Below are positions 16,557-26,000 of a stretch of DNA of 64,000 nucleotides, one piece after another. The stretch lies in NCBI RefSeq assembly GCF_030407495.1, contig NZ_JASDDG010000009.1, forward strand, positions 43,001-107,000, in the 5' to 3' direction. Source of the stretch: Arthrobacter sp. APC 3897. Its GTDB lineage: Bacteria > Actinomycetota > Actinomycetes > Actinomycetales > Micrococcaceae. The position numbers and the translations under genes are program-made. The first letter of the stretch is position 1. Each line of letters begins with the position of its first letter. Under the pieces are notes generated by a model. The model ran no database searches and was not told where the DNA came from. It saw nothing but the letters and a program-made list of their open reading frames with translations.

Positions 16557-17489
16557 GTGCCGCCCGAGAACAAGCGAGGCATGATCCGCTGGCTGCTTGC
16601 TCTTCCCGGATACCGCACCGCCGTCGTCGCCTTTGCACTCACTCTGGTTCTCGGCATCGGCGGCACCGCAGCTTACGCCTACTGGAGCAAGTCCACACAG
16701 ATTGCCATCGCCGGTACCACCCGGTCTGAAGTACCGCCAGGAACCGCGCCCGTGACAGCCAATCCCGTAATGGCGCCGCGTCCGGCAACGCCTTCCGGTC
16801 AAACCTGTGCAGCAGTCCTTAGCGATCTGGAGATGCGGCCCAACAGCTTTGCGGACGTCCGGTTCGCCTGGAGCCCCGCCGCAGCGGCCACCAGCTACGT
16901 CGTCACGGTAAGAAGTACGGCGGCGAAATATGACCAGACCCAGACTGTCAATGCGACCCAGGCCAATTTTCGGTTTGGACGGCTTCCGTCTGATCAGGAC
17001 GGGAAGCCGGTAGGCAGCTCCTCGCCGTTCTACACCAAGTACACGGTTCGCGTGATGCCCATGAACGGCACCGTTGCAGGGGACCCGCTCTACTTCACCT
17101 ACGAGTATGAGCATTACAAGAGCAACAACTGCTACTACAGCAATCCAACCGGCGCGGCACCGGTGGGTGATATCCAGCCTGCCTGCGACCTGCCCCCGTT
17201 CGACTCCGGCACGGACTACGTCCAGGCCCGGTTTACCTGGTCCGCGTCCACCGGCGCCAAAAACTATCTGGTCACCATGACGGCGCAAAATGGTTCCGGC
17301 TACGGCGGAGAGCAGGTTGTTACAGCAGGCAGCGCGACTTTCAGCATGCTGATGCCGAAGCCCGTTCCCGGCAGCGCTGCTTATCTGAGCCGCTACACCA
17401 TCCGGGTCCAACCCTTGAACGGGGCGCTGGCGGGCGATCCGCGCTACCTGACGTATCAGCTGGGAGCCAACAGCCACCAGTGCTGGTGA
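16557..17489 (+). CDS. SipW-dependent-type exported protein with two tandem beta domains
   Basis: A 310-residue exported protein. After a short cytoplasmic N-terminus comes a hydrophobic signal segment (about 20-42, ending TAAYAYWSKSTQ), then a linker and two copies of a domain of about 100 residues (roughly 82-190 and 208-310). Each copy contains a VRFAWSPAAAATSYVVTV-type strand and a repeated YTVRVMPMNGTVAGDPLYFT or YTIRVQPLNGALAGDPRYLT segment, suggesting fibronectin-III-like folds, and each carries terminal cysteines. It may be an adhesin or a fibre cap. The start could be this GTG or the ATG at 16581, which has GCGAGG close upstream. Confidence 0.75.
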   Translation: MPPENKRGMIRWLLALPGYRTAVVAFALTLVLGIGGTAAYAYWSKSTQIAIAGTTRSEVPPGTAPVTANPVMAPRPATPSGQTCAAVLSDLEMRPNSFADVRFAWSPAAAATSYVVTVRSTAAKYDQTQTVNATQANFRFGRLPSDQDGKPVGSSSPFYTKYTVRVMPMNGTVAGDPLYFTYEYEHYKSNNCYYSNPTGAAPVGDIQPACDLPPFDSGTDYVQARFTWSASTGAKNYLVTMTAQNGSGYGGEQVVTAGSATFSMLMPKPVPGSAAYLSRYTIRVQPLNGALAGDPRYLTYQLGANSHQCW

Positions 17490-17512
17490 TGACCAGTCCG
17501 GAACACCCGCTG

Positions 17513-18904
17513 CTAACGCCCGTCGCCGTCGTCCTCGTAAACATCCGGAATGCCGTCCTGGTCCGCATCGGCCGTTTCCTCTTCCTCCACCAGCCGGTAA
17601 TGCCGGTTGCGGATCCGCAGCAGGACGGCGGCCAGCAGCGCGGCGGTGACTGACGCCGCGAGGATGGCCACCTTCGCGTGGTCATTGTGCTCGGACCCCG
17701 GTTCGAAGCTGAGGTCATTGACCAGCAGGGACACGGTGAACCCGATGCCGGCCAGGATGCCGATCCCGGTCAGGTCAATCCAGCGGACGCTGGAATCCAG
17801 CCGGGCACGGGTGGCAGCGGTGACCACCCAGGTGGTGGCCAGGATACCCAGCGGCTTGCCCAGCACCAGACCGGCCAGGATGCCCAGCGCCACCGGATCG
17901 GTCAGCGCCGAGCCCAGCCCGCTGAATCCGCCAATGGCCACGCCCGCGGAGAAGAACGCGAACACCGGCACCGCAAAACCGGCCGAAATGGGGCGGAAGC
18001 GGTGCTCGAAGATTTCCGCCAGCCCCGGTTTGCCCGGCTGCGGCTGCACCGGTGTGCCGCCCGGGTTGCTGCGCAGTACCGGAACGCAGAAGCCCAGCAG
18101 CACCCCGGCCACTGTGGCATGGACCCCGGACGCGTGCATCAGTGCCCACACCGCCACGCCGATGGGCAGCAGGACCAGCCAGGCGGCCACCGGGCGGGTG
18201 CCGAAGAACCGCCGTTTGGTCTGCGCCAGGTACAGGAACAGGGCCAGCGGGGCGAGCATGATCAGCAGGTAGAGCAGATGCACGTCTTCGGAGTAGAAGA
18301 ACGCAATGATGGTGATGGCAATCAGGTCATCCACCACGGCCAGGGTCAGCAGGAAGATGCGCAGAGCCGAGGGCAGATGCGAGCTGATCACGGCCAGCAC
18401 CGCCAGGGCAAACGCAATGTCGGTGGCGGTGGGAATGGCCCAGCCGCGCAGCCCGCCTGAGCCGGCGGCGGCGTTGATCCCGGCGTAGATCAGGGCGGGA
18501 ACGACGACGCCGCCTGCCGCCGCGGCCACCGGCACAATGGCCTTACTGATCTGGCGCAGGTCCCCGGCGACGAACTCGTACTTGAGCTCCAGCCCCACCA
18601 GGAAGAAGAACACGGCCAGCAGGCCGTCCGCGGCCCAGGCGCCCACGCTGAGTTTGAGGTGCCATGGTTCGTAGCCGAACTCGAAGTCGCGGAGCGCAAA
18701 ATAGGAGTCCGACGCCGGGGAGTTGGCCCAGATGAGTGCGGCCACCGTGGCGATCAGCAGGAGCACCCCGCCAACCGTTTCCTTGCGCAGGATTGCTCCG
18801 ATGCGCAGGAATTCCGGATAGCTGGAGCGGGCAAGGACCGTGCCGCCCCCGCGCTCGGGCGGCACGGGGCGGCCGGCAGGGTGGTTCTGCGAATCCGGTG
18901 CCAT
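17513..18904 (-). CDS. nhaA: Na+/H+ antiporter NhaA
   Basis: A 463-residue antiporter with about twelve membrane segments. It contains the NhaA hallmarks: [18 protein letters not shown] and the paired aspartates in [18 protein letters not shown] that bind and exchange Na+ and protons. Start 18904 (MAPDSQ) was chosen over the longer frame to 18955, whose extra residues look like noise. An unusual C-terminal extension ends with an acidic segment resembling a calcium-binding DxDxDG loop ([17 protein letters not shown]). The enzyme exports Na+ and maintains pH under alkaline or salt stress. Confidence 0.94.
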   Translation of the reverse strand: MAPDSQNHPAGRPVPPERGGGTVLARSSYPEFLRIGAILRKETVGGVLLLIATVAALIWANSPASDSYFALRDFEFGYEPWHLKLSVGAWAADGLLAVFFFLVGLELKYEFVAGDLRQISKAIVPVAAAAGGVVVPALIYAGINAAAGSGGLRGWAIPTATDIAFALAVLAVISSHLPSALRIFLLTLAVVDDLIAITIIAFFYSEDVHLLYLLIMLAPLALFLYLAQTKRRFFGTRPVAAWLVLLPIGVAVWALMHASGVHATVAGVLLGFCVPVLRSNPGGTPVQPQPGKPGLAEIFEHRFRPISAGFAVPVFAFFSAGVAIGGFSGLGSALTDPVALGILAGLVLGKPLGILATTWVVTAATRARLDSSVRWIDLTGIGILAGIGFTVSLLVNDLSFEPGSEHNDHAKVAILAASVTAALLAAVLLRIRNRHYRLVEEEETADADQDGIPDVYEDDGDGR

Positions 18905-18989
18905 GGAACTCCTCAGCAGGGAAATCCTCCGTCGGGAAAGACGGGGTATCCGCATTCTGGCACCAACCGGGGGTGTTAACCCACCGTTG

Positions 18990-19223
18990 TCAGCCCATGA
19001 GGGCGCGGAATCCCACGATGATGGTGACCAGGCCGAAAAGCATGGAGGTGGAGACCTTCATCAGGTTCACGGTCAGGTACCGGGTAGGTGCACCCTTTTC
19101 ATCCCGGGCCTTGGGGCTCTTGTAGGCCTCGATCAGGTACGGCGGCCAGACAAGCAGGCTCCACAGTCCGGCAATGATGAGGATGACCGCCAGGGCGGTG
19201 GGCAGGGCAATGCTGTTATCCAC
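18990..19223 (-). CDS. SCO4848-family small membrane protein
   Basis: A 77-residue protein with two hydrophobic segments ([20 protein letters not shown] near the N-terminus and [20 protein letters not shown] at the end) joined by a basic loop with [10 protein letters not shown]. It matches my memory of the conserved actinobacterial SCO4848 family. No function is established. It is followed within 12 bases, upstream on the same strand, by the DUF2505 gene, so the two are likely co-transcribed. Confidence 0.75.
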   Translation of the reverse strand: MDNSIALPTALAVILIIAGLWSLLVWPPYLIEAYKSPKARDEKGAPTRYLTVNLMKVSTSMLFGLVTIIVGFRALMG

Positions 19224-19235
19224 GGGTATCCGGCC

Positions 19236-19733
19236 CTATCGGCTTTCGATCCATTTGCCGGCCTGGCCGGCCTGGATGGTCAACGCCTTGCCGATCATCG
19301 GCTCAGCCTGCTTGGCAATCTTGTCGCCCAGGAACGGGATGGAGGAGCTAACCTTGCCGTCCACGTCCACCCGGGTGCCCTCGGCCACCGGGACCAGGCG
19401 CTGGACGGCGTTGACCTTCAGCGGAACCCCGCCCACAGAGAGGTCCACGGAGGCCTCGCGGGAGCCGTCGGCCGCCGGCGCGGACCAGTGTTCCTTCTGG
19501 GTGACGGTCAGGGACGTGCCGACAAACTTCTTGGCGATGTCCGGCAGCCGGTCCGTGGGAAGGGTGCGGACGGCGGTGAGCACAAACGCTCCGGCGGTGT
19601 CGCCCTCCACCGTGGCGGAAACCAGGGACCCGCCCACGTGTTCGCTGACGCTGCGCAGGAAGTCCTCGTTGGTGAACGCGTCGGTGACTGTCCGGGCGTC
19701 GTAGGGCAGGGTGGTCGAGGCGTTCAAAGCCAT
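19236..19733 (-). CDS. DUF2505 domain protein (START/SRPBCC-like)
   Basis: A 165-residue cytoplasmic protein. The sequence begins LPYDARTVTDAFTNEDFLRS and has alternating strands and a C-terminal helix (GDKIAKQAEPMIGKALTIQA), the pattern of the DUF2505 family, which is related to the SRPBCC lipid-binding superfamily and widespread in Actinobacteria. Start 19733 is strongly supported by GGAGGA five bases upstream; the longer frame to 19808 is therefore not used. No ligand is known. Confidence 0.85.
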   Translation of the reverse strand: MALNASTTLPYDARTVTDAFTNEDFLRSVSEHVGGSLVSATVEGDTAGAFVLTAVRTLPTDRLPDIAKKFVGTSLTVTQKEHWSAPAADGSREASVDLSVGGVPLKVNAVQRLVPVAEGTRVDVDGKVSSSIPFLGDKIAKQAEPMIGKALTIQAGQAGKWIESR

Positions 19734-19855
19734 GGGTCCTCCAGATGTGGGATGTCGGTTTGCCGGTGCTCCGTGCACGTTGGCACGGGACAACCGGCCC
19801 GGAATCATCCTAATCTGCGCGGCCCTTCAGCTCCGAAACGTATCCGGCGCCCGGA

Positions 19856-20587
19856 TCAGCGCTCCAGGCTCACACAGGCGACGGCGCGGTCGTCGTCGTC
19901 GGCCGCGCTCGGGCTCGCGGTGCCGCCGTCGTCCACGGTGATCAGCAGCGAGCGGCCGATGCCGTCGTCGGGCAGGACCCACGGCACGGTAACGCTGGCG
20001 GTGGAACCGCCGTTCGCGTCGGTGGTGAAGTTCAGATCCAGATCATCCGAGTCCTCGTTCCGGGTGTCGCTGTATTCCCGGCCGGCATCCGAGGGGGACG
20101 AGCCGCACAGACTCTCATGCAGGGTGGCGCTGAACTCCGTATTCGGCTCGAAGCCGCGCGCAATCATCTGCAGCGTGGTGTCCGCGTCCGTCTCGTTGAT
20201 GGTGATGGTGGTGTCCGCACTGTCCGGCACCAGGGACTTGTCATAGGTGGTGGCGATGGCGTTGTCACAGTAGGAGCCGAACGTGCCCTGGATGATGCCG
20301 CTGGCAATGGGGCTGGGTGTGGTGCTGCCGCAGCGGTCCGGACTTTCGGTGACACCGGGAACGCCCTGCGCCTCACAGCTTTCCTGTGCCGCGCTCCCCG
20401 GAGAAGCAGACGCACAGGCCGCCGCCGTGTCCCCGCCCGAGGATTCCGGACTGGCCGTCGAGGTGGTGGTCGCTTCTTCATTGTCAGCCGAGTACGAACC
20501 GCCTCCCGACTCATTGTCGTTGCAGCCGGTCAGGGCCAGAAGGGACAGAAGCAGTGCGCCGAAGAGGAGCTGGGCTTTGCGTGCCAT
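19856..20587 (-). CDS. Lipoprotein with a degenerate SOD-like domain
   Basis: A 243-residue lipoprotein: the signal peptide ends in the lipobox LALTGC (Cys22). A Ser/Thr/Ala-rich tether (about 25-65) leads to a domain whose order of motifs recalls Cu/Zn superoxide dismutase: EFSATLHESLCG, SDAGREYSDT, an Asn/Asp-rich strand, GRSLLITVDDGG, and a terminal AVACVSL. The metal-binding histidines of real SODs are mostly absent (only one His remains in the HVHE-like position), so enzymatic activity is unlikely. The SOD comparison is by eye and should be treated as a suggestion. Terminal cysteines could form the conserved disulfide. Confidence 0.75.
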   Translation of the reverse strand: MARKAQLLFGALLLSLLALTGCNDNESGGGSYSADNEEATTTSTASPESSGGDTAAACASASPGSAAQESCEAQGVPGVTESPDRCGSTTPSPIASGIIQGTFGSYCDNAIATTYDKSLVPDSADTTITINETDADTTLQMIARGFEPNTEFSATLHESLCGSSPSDAGREYSDTRNEDSDDLDLNFTTDANGGSTASVTVPWVLPDDGIGRSLLITVDDGGTASPSAADDDDRAVACVSLER

Positions 20588-20952
20588 GGGGCAGTCCTTA
20601 CGTGCGGAGGGAGCTGGGTGTGCCCGTGCCTTCCCAGCGTGGCAGTGGGCGGAATGAAAATCCAGAACACCCCGCCGGATTGGGGCCCGGGCAGCCCGGC
20701 TTGGGAGCGTCCGGGCCGGGTTTCCGGTTGGGGGTAAAACCCCTCAACCTAGCGTGCGGCCGGACGGGGCGGAACAGAGACGGCGCCGCCGCGCGGCTTT
20801 TCGCTGCAACTTCACCGAATTAGCGGTCTTTGCTGTCCCGCCGGGCTGCAGTGTCCTACCGTCAGCCGCACGGCACAAGGGGGAGTGCCCAAAGTCCGGC
20901 CGGTGCCATCGCTCCGCCGGATCTGACATCACTCGCACCTATGAGGGGAAGC
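20588..20952. other. Divergent intergenic region without a recognised gene
   Basis: 365 bp lie between the lipoprotein gene (minus) and the M28 peptidase gene (plus). Open frames here are overlapping GC-rich shadows without ribosome binding sites. The region must hold promoters for both genes; I could not identify convincing -35/-10 pairs or operators. No repeat or RNA structure stood out. Confidence 0.5.
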
Positions 20953-22659
20953 ATGAAAACACCACGTATCCTCCGCGGAACTGCGCTCGCAGCCGCTGTT
21001 GTCCTTACTGCAGGAACCGCCGGGCCGGTGTTCGCGGAGTCGGGGTCGGTCCGCGCCACCGTAACGGACGGCACCGGAACCGTAGCCGAGGCCGGCACCA
21101 ACGCCGTGACCGACGGCGGCAAGGGGCGCCATCCGGGCAAGCCGGGGCATCCCTGGAAACCGGGAAAGCCCGGAAAGCCGGGGAAACCGGTCAAGCCCGT
21201 GAAGGACGAGAGCGCCAAGCTGCGTGCCGCCGTCACCCTGCACAACGTCTTTGACCATCTGGAGGGGCTGCAGGACGCTGCCGATGCCAACGGCGGCAAC
21301 CGTGCGTCCGGGACGCCGGGCTATGAGGCGTCCGGGAAGTACATCGAGGACCAGCTGCGCCGGGCCGGCTACAAGCCCGTCCGCCAGGATTTCTCCTACG
21401 ACCAGTTTGCGGTGACCAGCGAAGCCCTGGAACAGACCGCGCCAACGGCCACGGTCTATGCCGCCGGAACCGACTTCACCACCATGACCTACTCCGGCGC
21501 GGGGGACGTCACCGCACCCGTCAGCGCCGTGGACATCAACCTCGACGGGGACCGGGCCACCACCTCCGGCTGCGAGGCGGAGGACTTCACCGGATTCGCC
21601 GCCGGCAGCATTGCGCTGATGCAGCGCGGCGAATGCTCCTTCGGGATCAAAGCGGCGAACGCTGAAGCGGCGGGGGCAGCCGGCGTCGTCATCTTCAACC
21701 AGGGGAACGAGGCGGCCAATGATGACCGCTTGGGGCTGGTCAACGGCACCCTGGGTGAGCCGTCAACCATTCCCGTGGTCGGCACCACCTTTGCCATTGG
21801 CGAGGCGCTGGCCGGCACTGACGGACTGGAACTGCGGCTCAACATCGACGCGGGTGTGCAGACCACCAACTCGTTCAACATTCTGGCCGACACACCCCGC
21901 GGGAAAGCGGACCGTACCGTCGTCGTCGGCGCGCATCTTGATTCCGTGACGGTGGGGTCGGGCATCAATGACAACGGCAGCGGCAGTGCTGCCGTCCTGG
22001 AAACCGCCATCCAGCTCGCCGAGACCACCAAGAAGCACCCGCTGCAGAACCGGGTCCGCTTTGCGTTCTGGGGCGGAGAGGAGGACGGGCTGGTTGGCTC
22101 CGACTATTACGTTTCGCAGCTGGATCAGGCCGGACTGGACGGCACCCTGGCGAACCTGAACTTTGACATGCTGGGCTCGCCCAACCTGGTCCGCTTTGTG
22201 TACGACGGCGATGGTTCTGCGTTCCCCGGGAGTGACGCTCCGCGGCCGACGGGATCCGACGAGATTGAGAGGATCTTCGAGGAGTACTTCACCGGGCAGA
22301 AGCTGGCCTCGGCTCCCACCGAGTTCAGCGGACGCTCCGACTACTCGGCGTTCATCCTCAACAACATTCCGGCCGGCGGGCTGTTCAGCGGTGCCGAAGG
22401 CATCAAGACCGAGGAGGAAGCGGCCGTGTTCGGCGGCACGGCAGGGGAAGCCTATGACCCCTGCTACCACCAGGAATGCGATGACCTCGGGAACATCAAC
22501 CGCCGCGGACTGGACCAGATGTCCGACGCCGTGGCGCACGCCGTCCTGACCTTCGCCCGGACTGACGCTGACCTGCGCGGCGGCGGCGACGTCCGGTCGA
22601 AGCGGCTGGCTCCGGCCGAGGTTGATCTGCAGTTCCGGGGTGATGAGGCGCTGAAGTAA
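20953..22659 (+). CDS. Secreted M28-family zinc aminopeptidase with PA domain
   Basis: A 568-residue secreted peptidase. A Sec signal (ILRGTALAAAVVLTAGTAGP) is followed by a Lys/Pro/Gly-repeat linker (GKPGHPWKPGKPGKPGKP), an N-terminal part of the peptidase domain, an inserted PA domain (about 170-310, with GECSFGIKAANAEAAGAAGV), and the M28 core: VVVGAHLDSV (zinc His and Asp), GINDNGSG, AFWGGEEDGLVGSDYYV (catalytic Glu-Glu), LNFDMLGSPN and a late His in PCYHQECD. It resembles Streptomyces griseus aminopeptidase-type enzymes. Start 20953 has AGGGGA six to seven bases upstream. It likely supplies amino acids from extracellular peptides. A strong terminator follows. Confidence 0.92.
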   Translation: MKTPRILRGTALAAAVVLTAGTAGPVFAESGSVRATVTDGTGTVAEAGTNAVTDGGKGRHPGKPGHPWKPGKPGKPGKPVKPVKDESAKLRAAVTLHNVFDHLEGLQDAADANGGNRASGTPGYEASGKYIEDQLRRAGYKPVRQDFSYDQFAVTSEALEQTAPTATVYAAGTDFTTMTYSGAGDVTAPVSAVDINLDGDRATTSGCEAEDFTGFAAGSIALMQRGECSFGIKAANAEAAGAAGVVIFNQGNEAANDDRLGLVNGTLGEPSTIPVVGTTFAIGEALAGTDGLELRLNIDAGVQTTNSFNILADTPRGKADRTVVVGAHLDSVTVGSGINDNGSGSAAVLETAIQLAETTKKHPLQNRVRFAFWGGEEDGLVGSDYYVSQLDQAGLDGTLANLNFDMLGSPNLVRFVYDGDGSAFPGSDAPRPTGSDEIERIFEEYFTGQKLASAPTEFSGRSDYSAFILNNIPAGGLFSGAEGIKTEEEAAVFGGTAGEAYDPCYHQECDDLGNINRRGLDQMSDAVAHAVLTFARTDADLRGGGDVRSKRLAPAEVDLQFRGDEALK

Positions 22660-22693
22660 TCCGCTGACCCGGTAGGGAAGAACCCCGCAGCAG

Positions 22694-22733
22694 ACAGCCG
22701 CCGCCCGTCATCTGACGGGCGGCGGCTGTTTGT
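22694..22733 (+). terminator. Rho-independent terminator after the M28 peptidase
   Basis: A perfect 17-bp inverted repeat (ACAGCCGCCGCCCGTCA and its complement) with a two-base loop, 35 bases after the stop, followed by TTGTG. The stem is very stable; the T run is short, as is usual in high-GC Actinobacteria. Confidence 0.85.
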
Positions 22734-22831
22734 GTGGAGACCTGTTGGGGGACGCCGTCGTCGTCCAGTGTGGAGAAGGTGCCGCTTCAGCACATCCAGT
22801 GTCCCGCTCGTGCCTTTCCGGGGCGGTCTTT

Positions 22832-22888
22832 CCGGCGCGGACTGTACGTTCGGCGGGGGTGGCCGGCGCGGACTGTACGTTCGGCGGG
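22832..22888. repeat. 26-bp tandem direct repeat upstream of mfd
   Basis: Two identical 26-bp copies (22832-22857 and 22863-22888) with core GACTGTACGTTCGG lie 31 bases apart, start to start. The rest of the 22660-23019 spacer carries the terminator at its left end and no convincing gene. Related short segments occur at 47568-47634 and perhaps 35843. It could be a regulatory element of mfd or part of a dispersed repeat family. Confidence 0.8.
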
Positions 22889-23019
22889 CCGGGTTCTCCG
22901 CCGGGAGCGGACGGGGCCCGCCGCGTTCCCGCCATGCGGGTAGTCTGGAAGAAAAGCCCCGGGGTTCCTCAGTGAACTTCGGGTTATTTGCGTTGCCTCA
23001 CGTCAAGGAGCCCCTCCCC

Positions 23020-26000
23020 ATGAGCCTGAACGGACTGCGCGCCGCCCTGGCCGAAGACCCGTCCTACGCACGGGTGCGAACCCTCGCCTCTCGCACCCCC
23101 GAGCGCCGCAGCGATGACCTGCAGATTGGCGCGCCGCAGGGCATGCGCGCGGCGCTGCTGGCGGAAATGGTGGACGGGCTCGCCGAAGCAGCCAACGACG
23201 CCGGACCCGCCAACGCTGCCTCCGCGCCTCCTGTGGTGCTCGCCGTGACGGCCACCGGCCGCGAAGCTGAGGATCTGGCCGCAGCACTGCGGTCCTACCT
23301 GCCGCTGGCCGGCATCGAGGAATTCCCGTCCTGGGAAACCCTGCCGCACGAGCGCCTGTCACCCCGCTCGGACACGGTGGGTCGGCGCCTGTCCGTCCTG
23401 CGCCGGCTGGCCCATCCCGGGGGACACCCGATCTCCATCATCGTGGCGCCGGTGCGCGCCGTCGTCCAGCCCCTGGTTGCCGGACTCGGCGACCTGCAGC
23501 CGGTCACGCTGAAGGTGGGGGAGGAGCGGCCCTTCAACGACGTCGTCAAAGCGCTCTCCGACGCCGCCTACGCCCGGGTGGACATGGTCTCCCACCGCGG
23601 CGAATTCGCCGTCCGCGGCGGCATCCTGGACGTCTTCCCGCCCACCGAGGACCATCCGATCCGCGTTGACTTCTTCGGCGACGAGGTGGACTCGATGCGC
23701 TGGTTCGCCGTCGCCGACCAGCGCACCCTCACCGGACCGCACATCACCCAGCCCACCGAGCTGTATGCCCCGCCCTGCCGCGAAATCCTGATCACCCCGT
23801 CGGTGATGCGCCGCGCTGCAAAGCTGCAGTCCCAGATGCCCGCCGCCGCGGACATGCTGGAGAAGATAGCCGGCGGCATCGCCGTTGAAGGCATGGAATC
23901 CCTGGCCCCGGTGCTGGTGGATGAAATGGTGCCGCTGATGGCGCAGCTGCCCGCCGGGTCGCTGTCCGTGGTGATCGAACCCGAAAAGGTCCGGGCCCGA
24001 GCCCATGACCTGGCCGCCACCAACGAGGAATTCCTCGCCGCAGCGTGGGCCACGGCGTCCGACGGCGGTGCCGCACCGCTGGATCTGTCCGCGGGCATCA
24101 GCGCGGATCTGGAGGCCGCGAGCTTCCGCTCCCTGGCCGACACCCGGTCCGCCGCACTGGCCAACTCGGTGGGCTGGTGGTCCATCACCTCCTTCAACCC
24201 GGACGATGAAACCGTCCTGGACATCGACACCCTGACCATCAACGCCCGCGAACCCCGCGGCTACCAGGGCGACGTGGCGGAAATGATGGAGTTCATCGGC
24301 TCCCGCGTGCGCGACGCGTGGCGCGTCGTCGTCGTCACCGAAGGCCCCGGGCCGGCCTCGCGGCTGGCGGAGCTGTTCCGGGATAACGACATTCCGGCCT
24401 CGCTCACCGAGTCCGTGGACACCGAGCCGGTGCCGGGCATCATCTCGATCACCACCGCCAGCGCCGGCCGCGGCTACGTTTTTGACGGGCTGAAGACCGG
24501 CCTGCTGACCGAGGCGGACCTGCTTGGCCGGGCCAGCACCTACTCCACCCGCGACATGCGCAAGATGCCCTCCAAGCGGCGCAACGCCGTGGACCCCCTC
24601 CAGCTGCACGAGGGCGACTTTGTGGTCCACGAGCAGCACGGTGTGGGCAAGTTCGTGGAGCTGATCCAGCGGGCCACCGGCGCCGGACAGAACAAGACCG
24701 TGCGCGAGTACCTGGTGCTTGAATATGCACCGGCCAAGCGCGGCGCCCCCGGAGACCGGCTGTTTGTGCCCACCGACCAGCTGGACCAGATCACCCGCTA
24801 CGTGGGCGGGGAAACTCCGGTGCTGTCCAAAATGGGCGGCTCGGACTGGGCCAAGACCAAGTCCCGGGCCCGCAAGGCGGTCAAGGAAATTGCCGGCGAG
24901 CTGATCCGGCTCTACTCGGCCCGGATGGCCTCCAAGGGACACGCGTTCGCGAAGGACACTCCGTGGCAGCGCGAACTGGAAGAAGCGTTCCCGTACGTGG
25001 AAACCCCTGACCAGCTGACCACCATCAACGAGGTCAAGGCGGACATGGAGAAGGAAGTTCCCATGGACCGCCTGGTCTCCGGCGACGTGGGCTACGGAAA
25101 AACCGAGATTGCGGTGCGGGCCGCGTTCAAGGCCGTGCAGGACGGCAAGCAGGTGGCGGTGCTGGTGCCCACCACCCTGCTGGCGCAGCAGCACATGGAA
25201 ACCTTCGGCGAACGCTTTTCCGGCTTCCCGGTGCGGGTGGAATCCCTGTCCCGGTTCCAGACCTCCAAGCAGGCCAAGGAAACCATTGAGGGCGTGAAGA
25301 ACGGCTCAGTGGATGTGGTGATCGGCACGCACCGGCTGCTGTCCCAGGAGGTCCAGTTCAAGGACCTTGGCCTGGTGATTGTGGACGAGGAGCAGCGCTT
25401 CGGTGTGGAGCACAAGGAAGCGCTGAAAAAGATGCGCACCAACGTGGACGTCCTGGCCATGAGTGCGACGCCGATTCCGCGCACCCTGGAGATGTCGCTG
25501 ACCGGCATCCGGGAGACTTCCACCCTGGCCACCCCGCCGGAGGAGCGGCATCCGGTGCTGACCTATGTAGGCCCGTACACGGACCGGCAGGCCTCCGCGG
25601 CAATCCGCCGCGAGCTGATGCGCGAGGGCCAGGTGTTCTTTGTGCACAACCGGGTGTCCTCCATCGACCGGACCGCCGCGCACCTGCAGGAGCTGGTCCC
25701 GGAGGCGCGCATCGCCGTCGCGCACGGGCAGATGAGCGAATCCAAGCTTGAGCAGATCATCGTGGACTTCTGGGAAAAGCGCTTTGACGTGCTGGTGTGC
25801 ACCACGATCATCGAGACCGGGCTGGACATTTCCAACGCCAACACGCTGATTGTGGACCGGGCGGACCACTTTGGCCTCTCCCAGCTGCACCAGCTGCGCG
25901 GCCGTGTGGGCCGCGGCCGGGAGCGCGCCTACGCGTACTTCCTGTATCCGTCGGAGAAGCCGCTGGGCGAGGTGGCGCTGGAGCGGCTCAAGGCCGTGGC

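Noticed and set aside
22732..23019. 96-codon N-terminal extension of Mfd
   Set aside because: It begins at a terminator and crosses tandem repeats; AAGGAG nine bases before 23020 and family length support the shorter protein.
23359..25194. 611-codon open frame antisense to mfd
   Set aside because: Shadow frame within a well-recognised gene.
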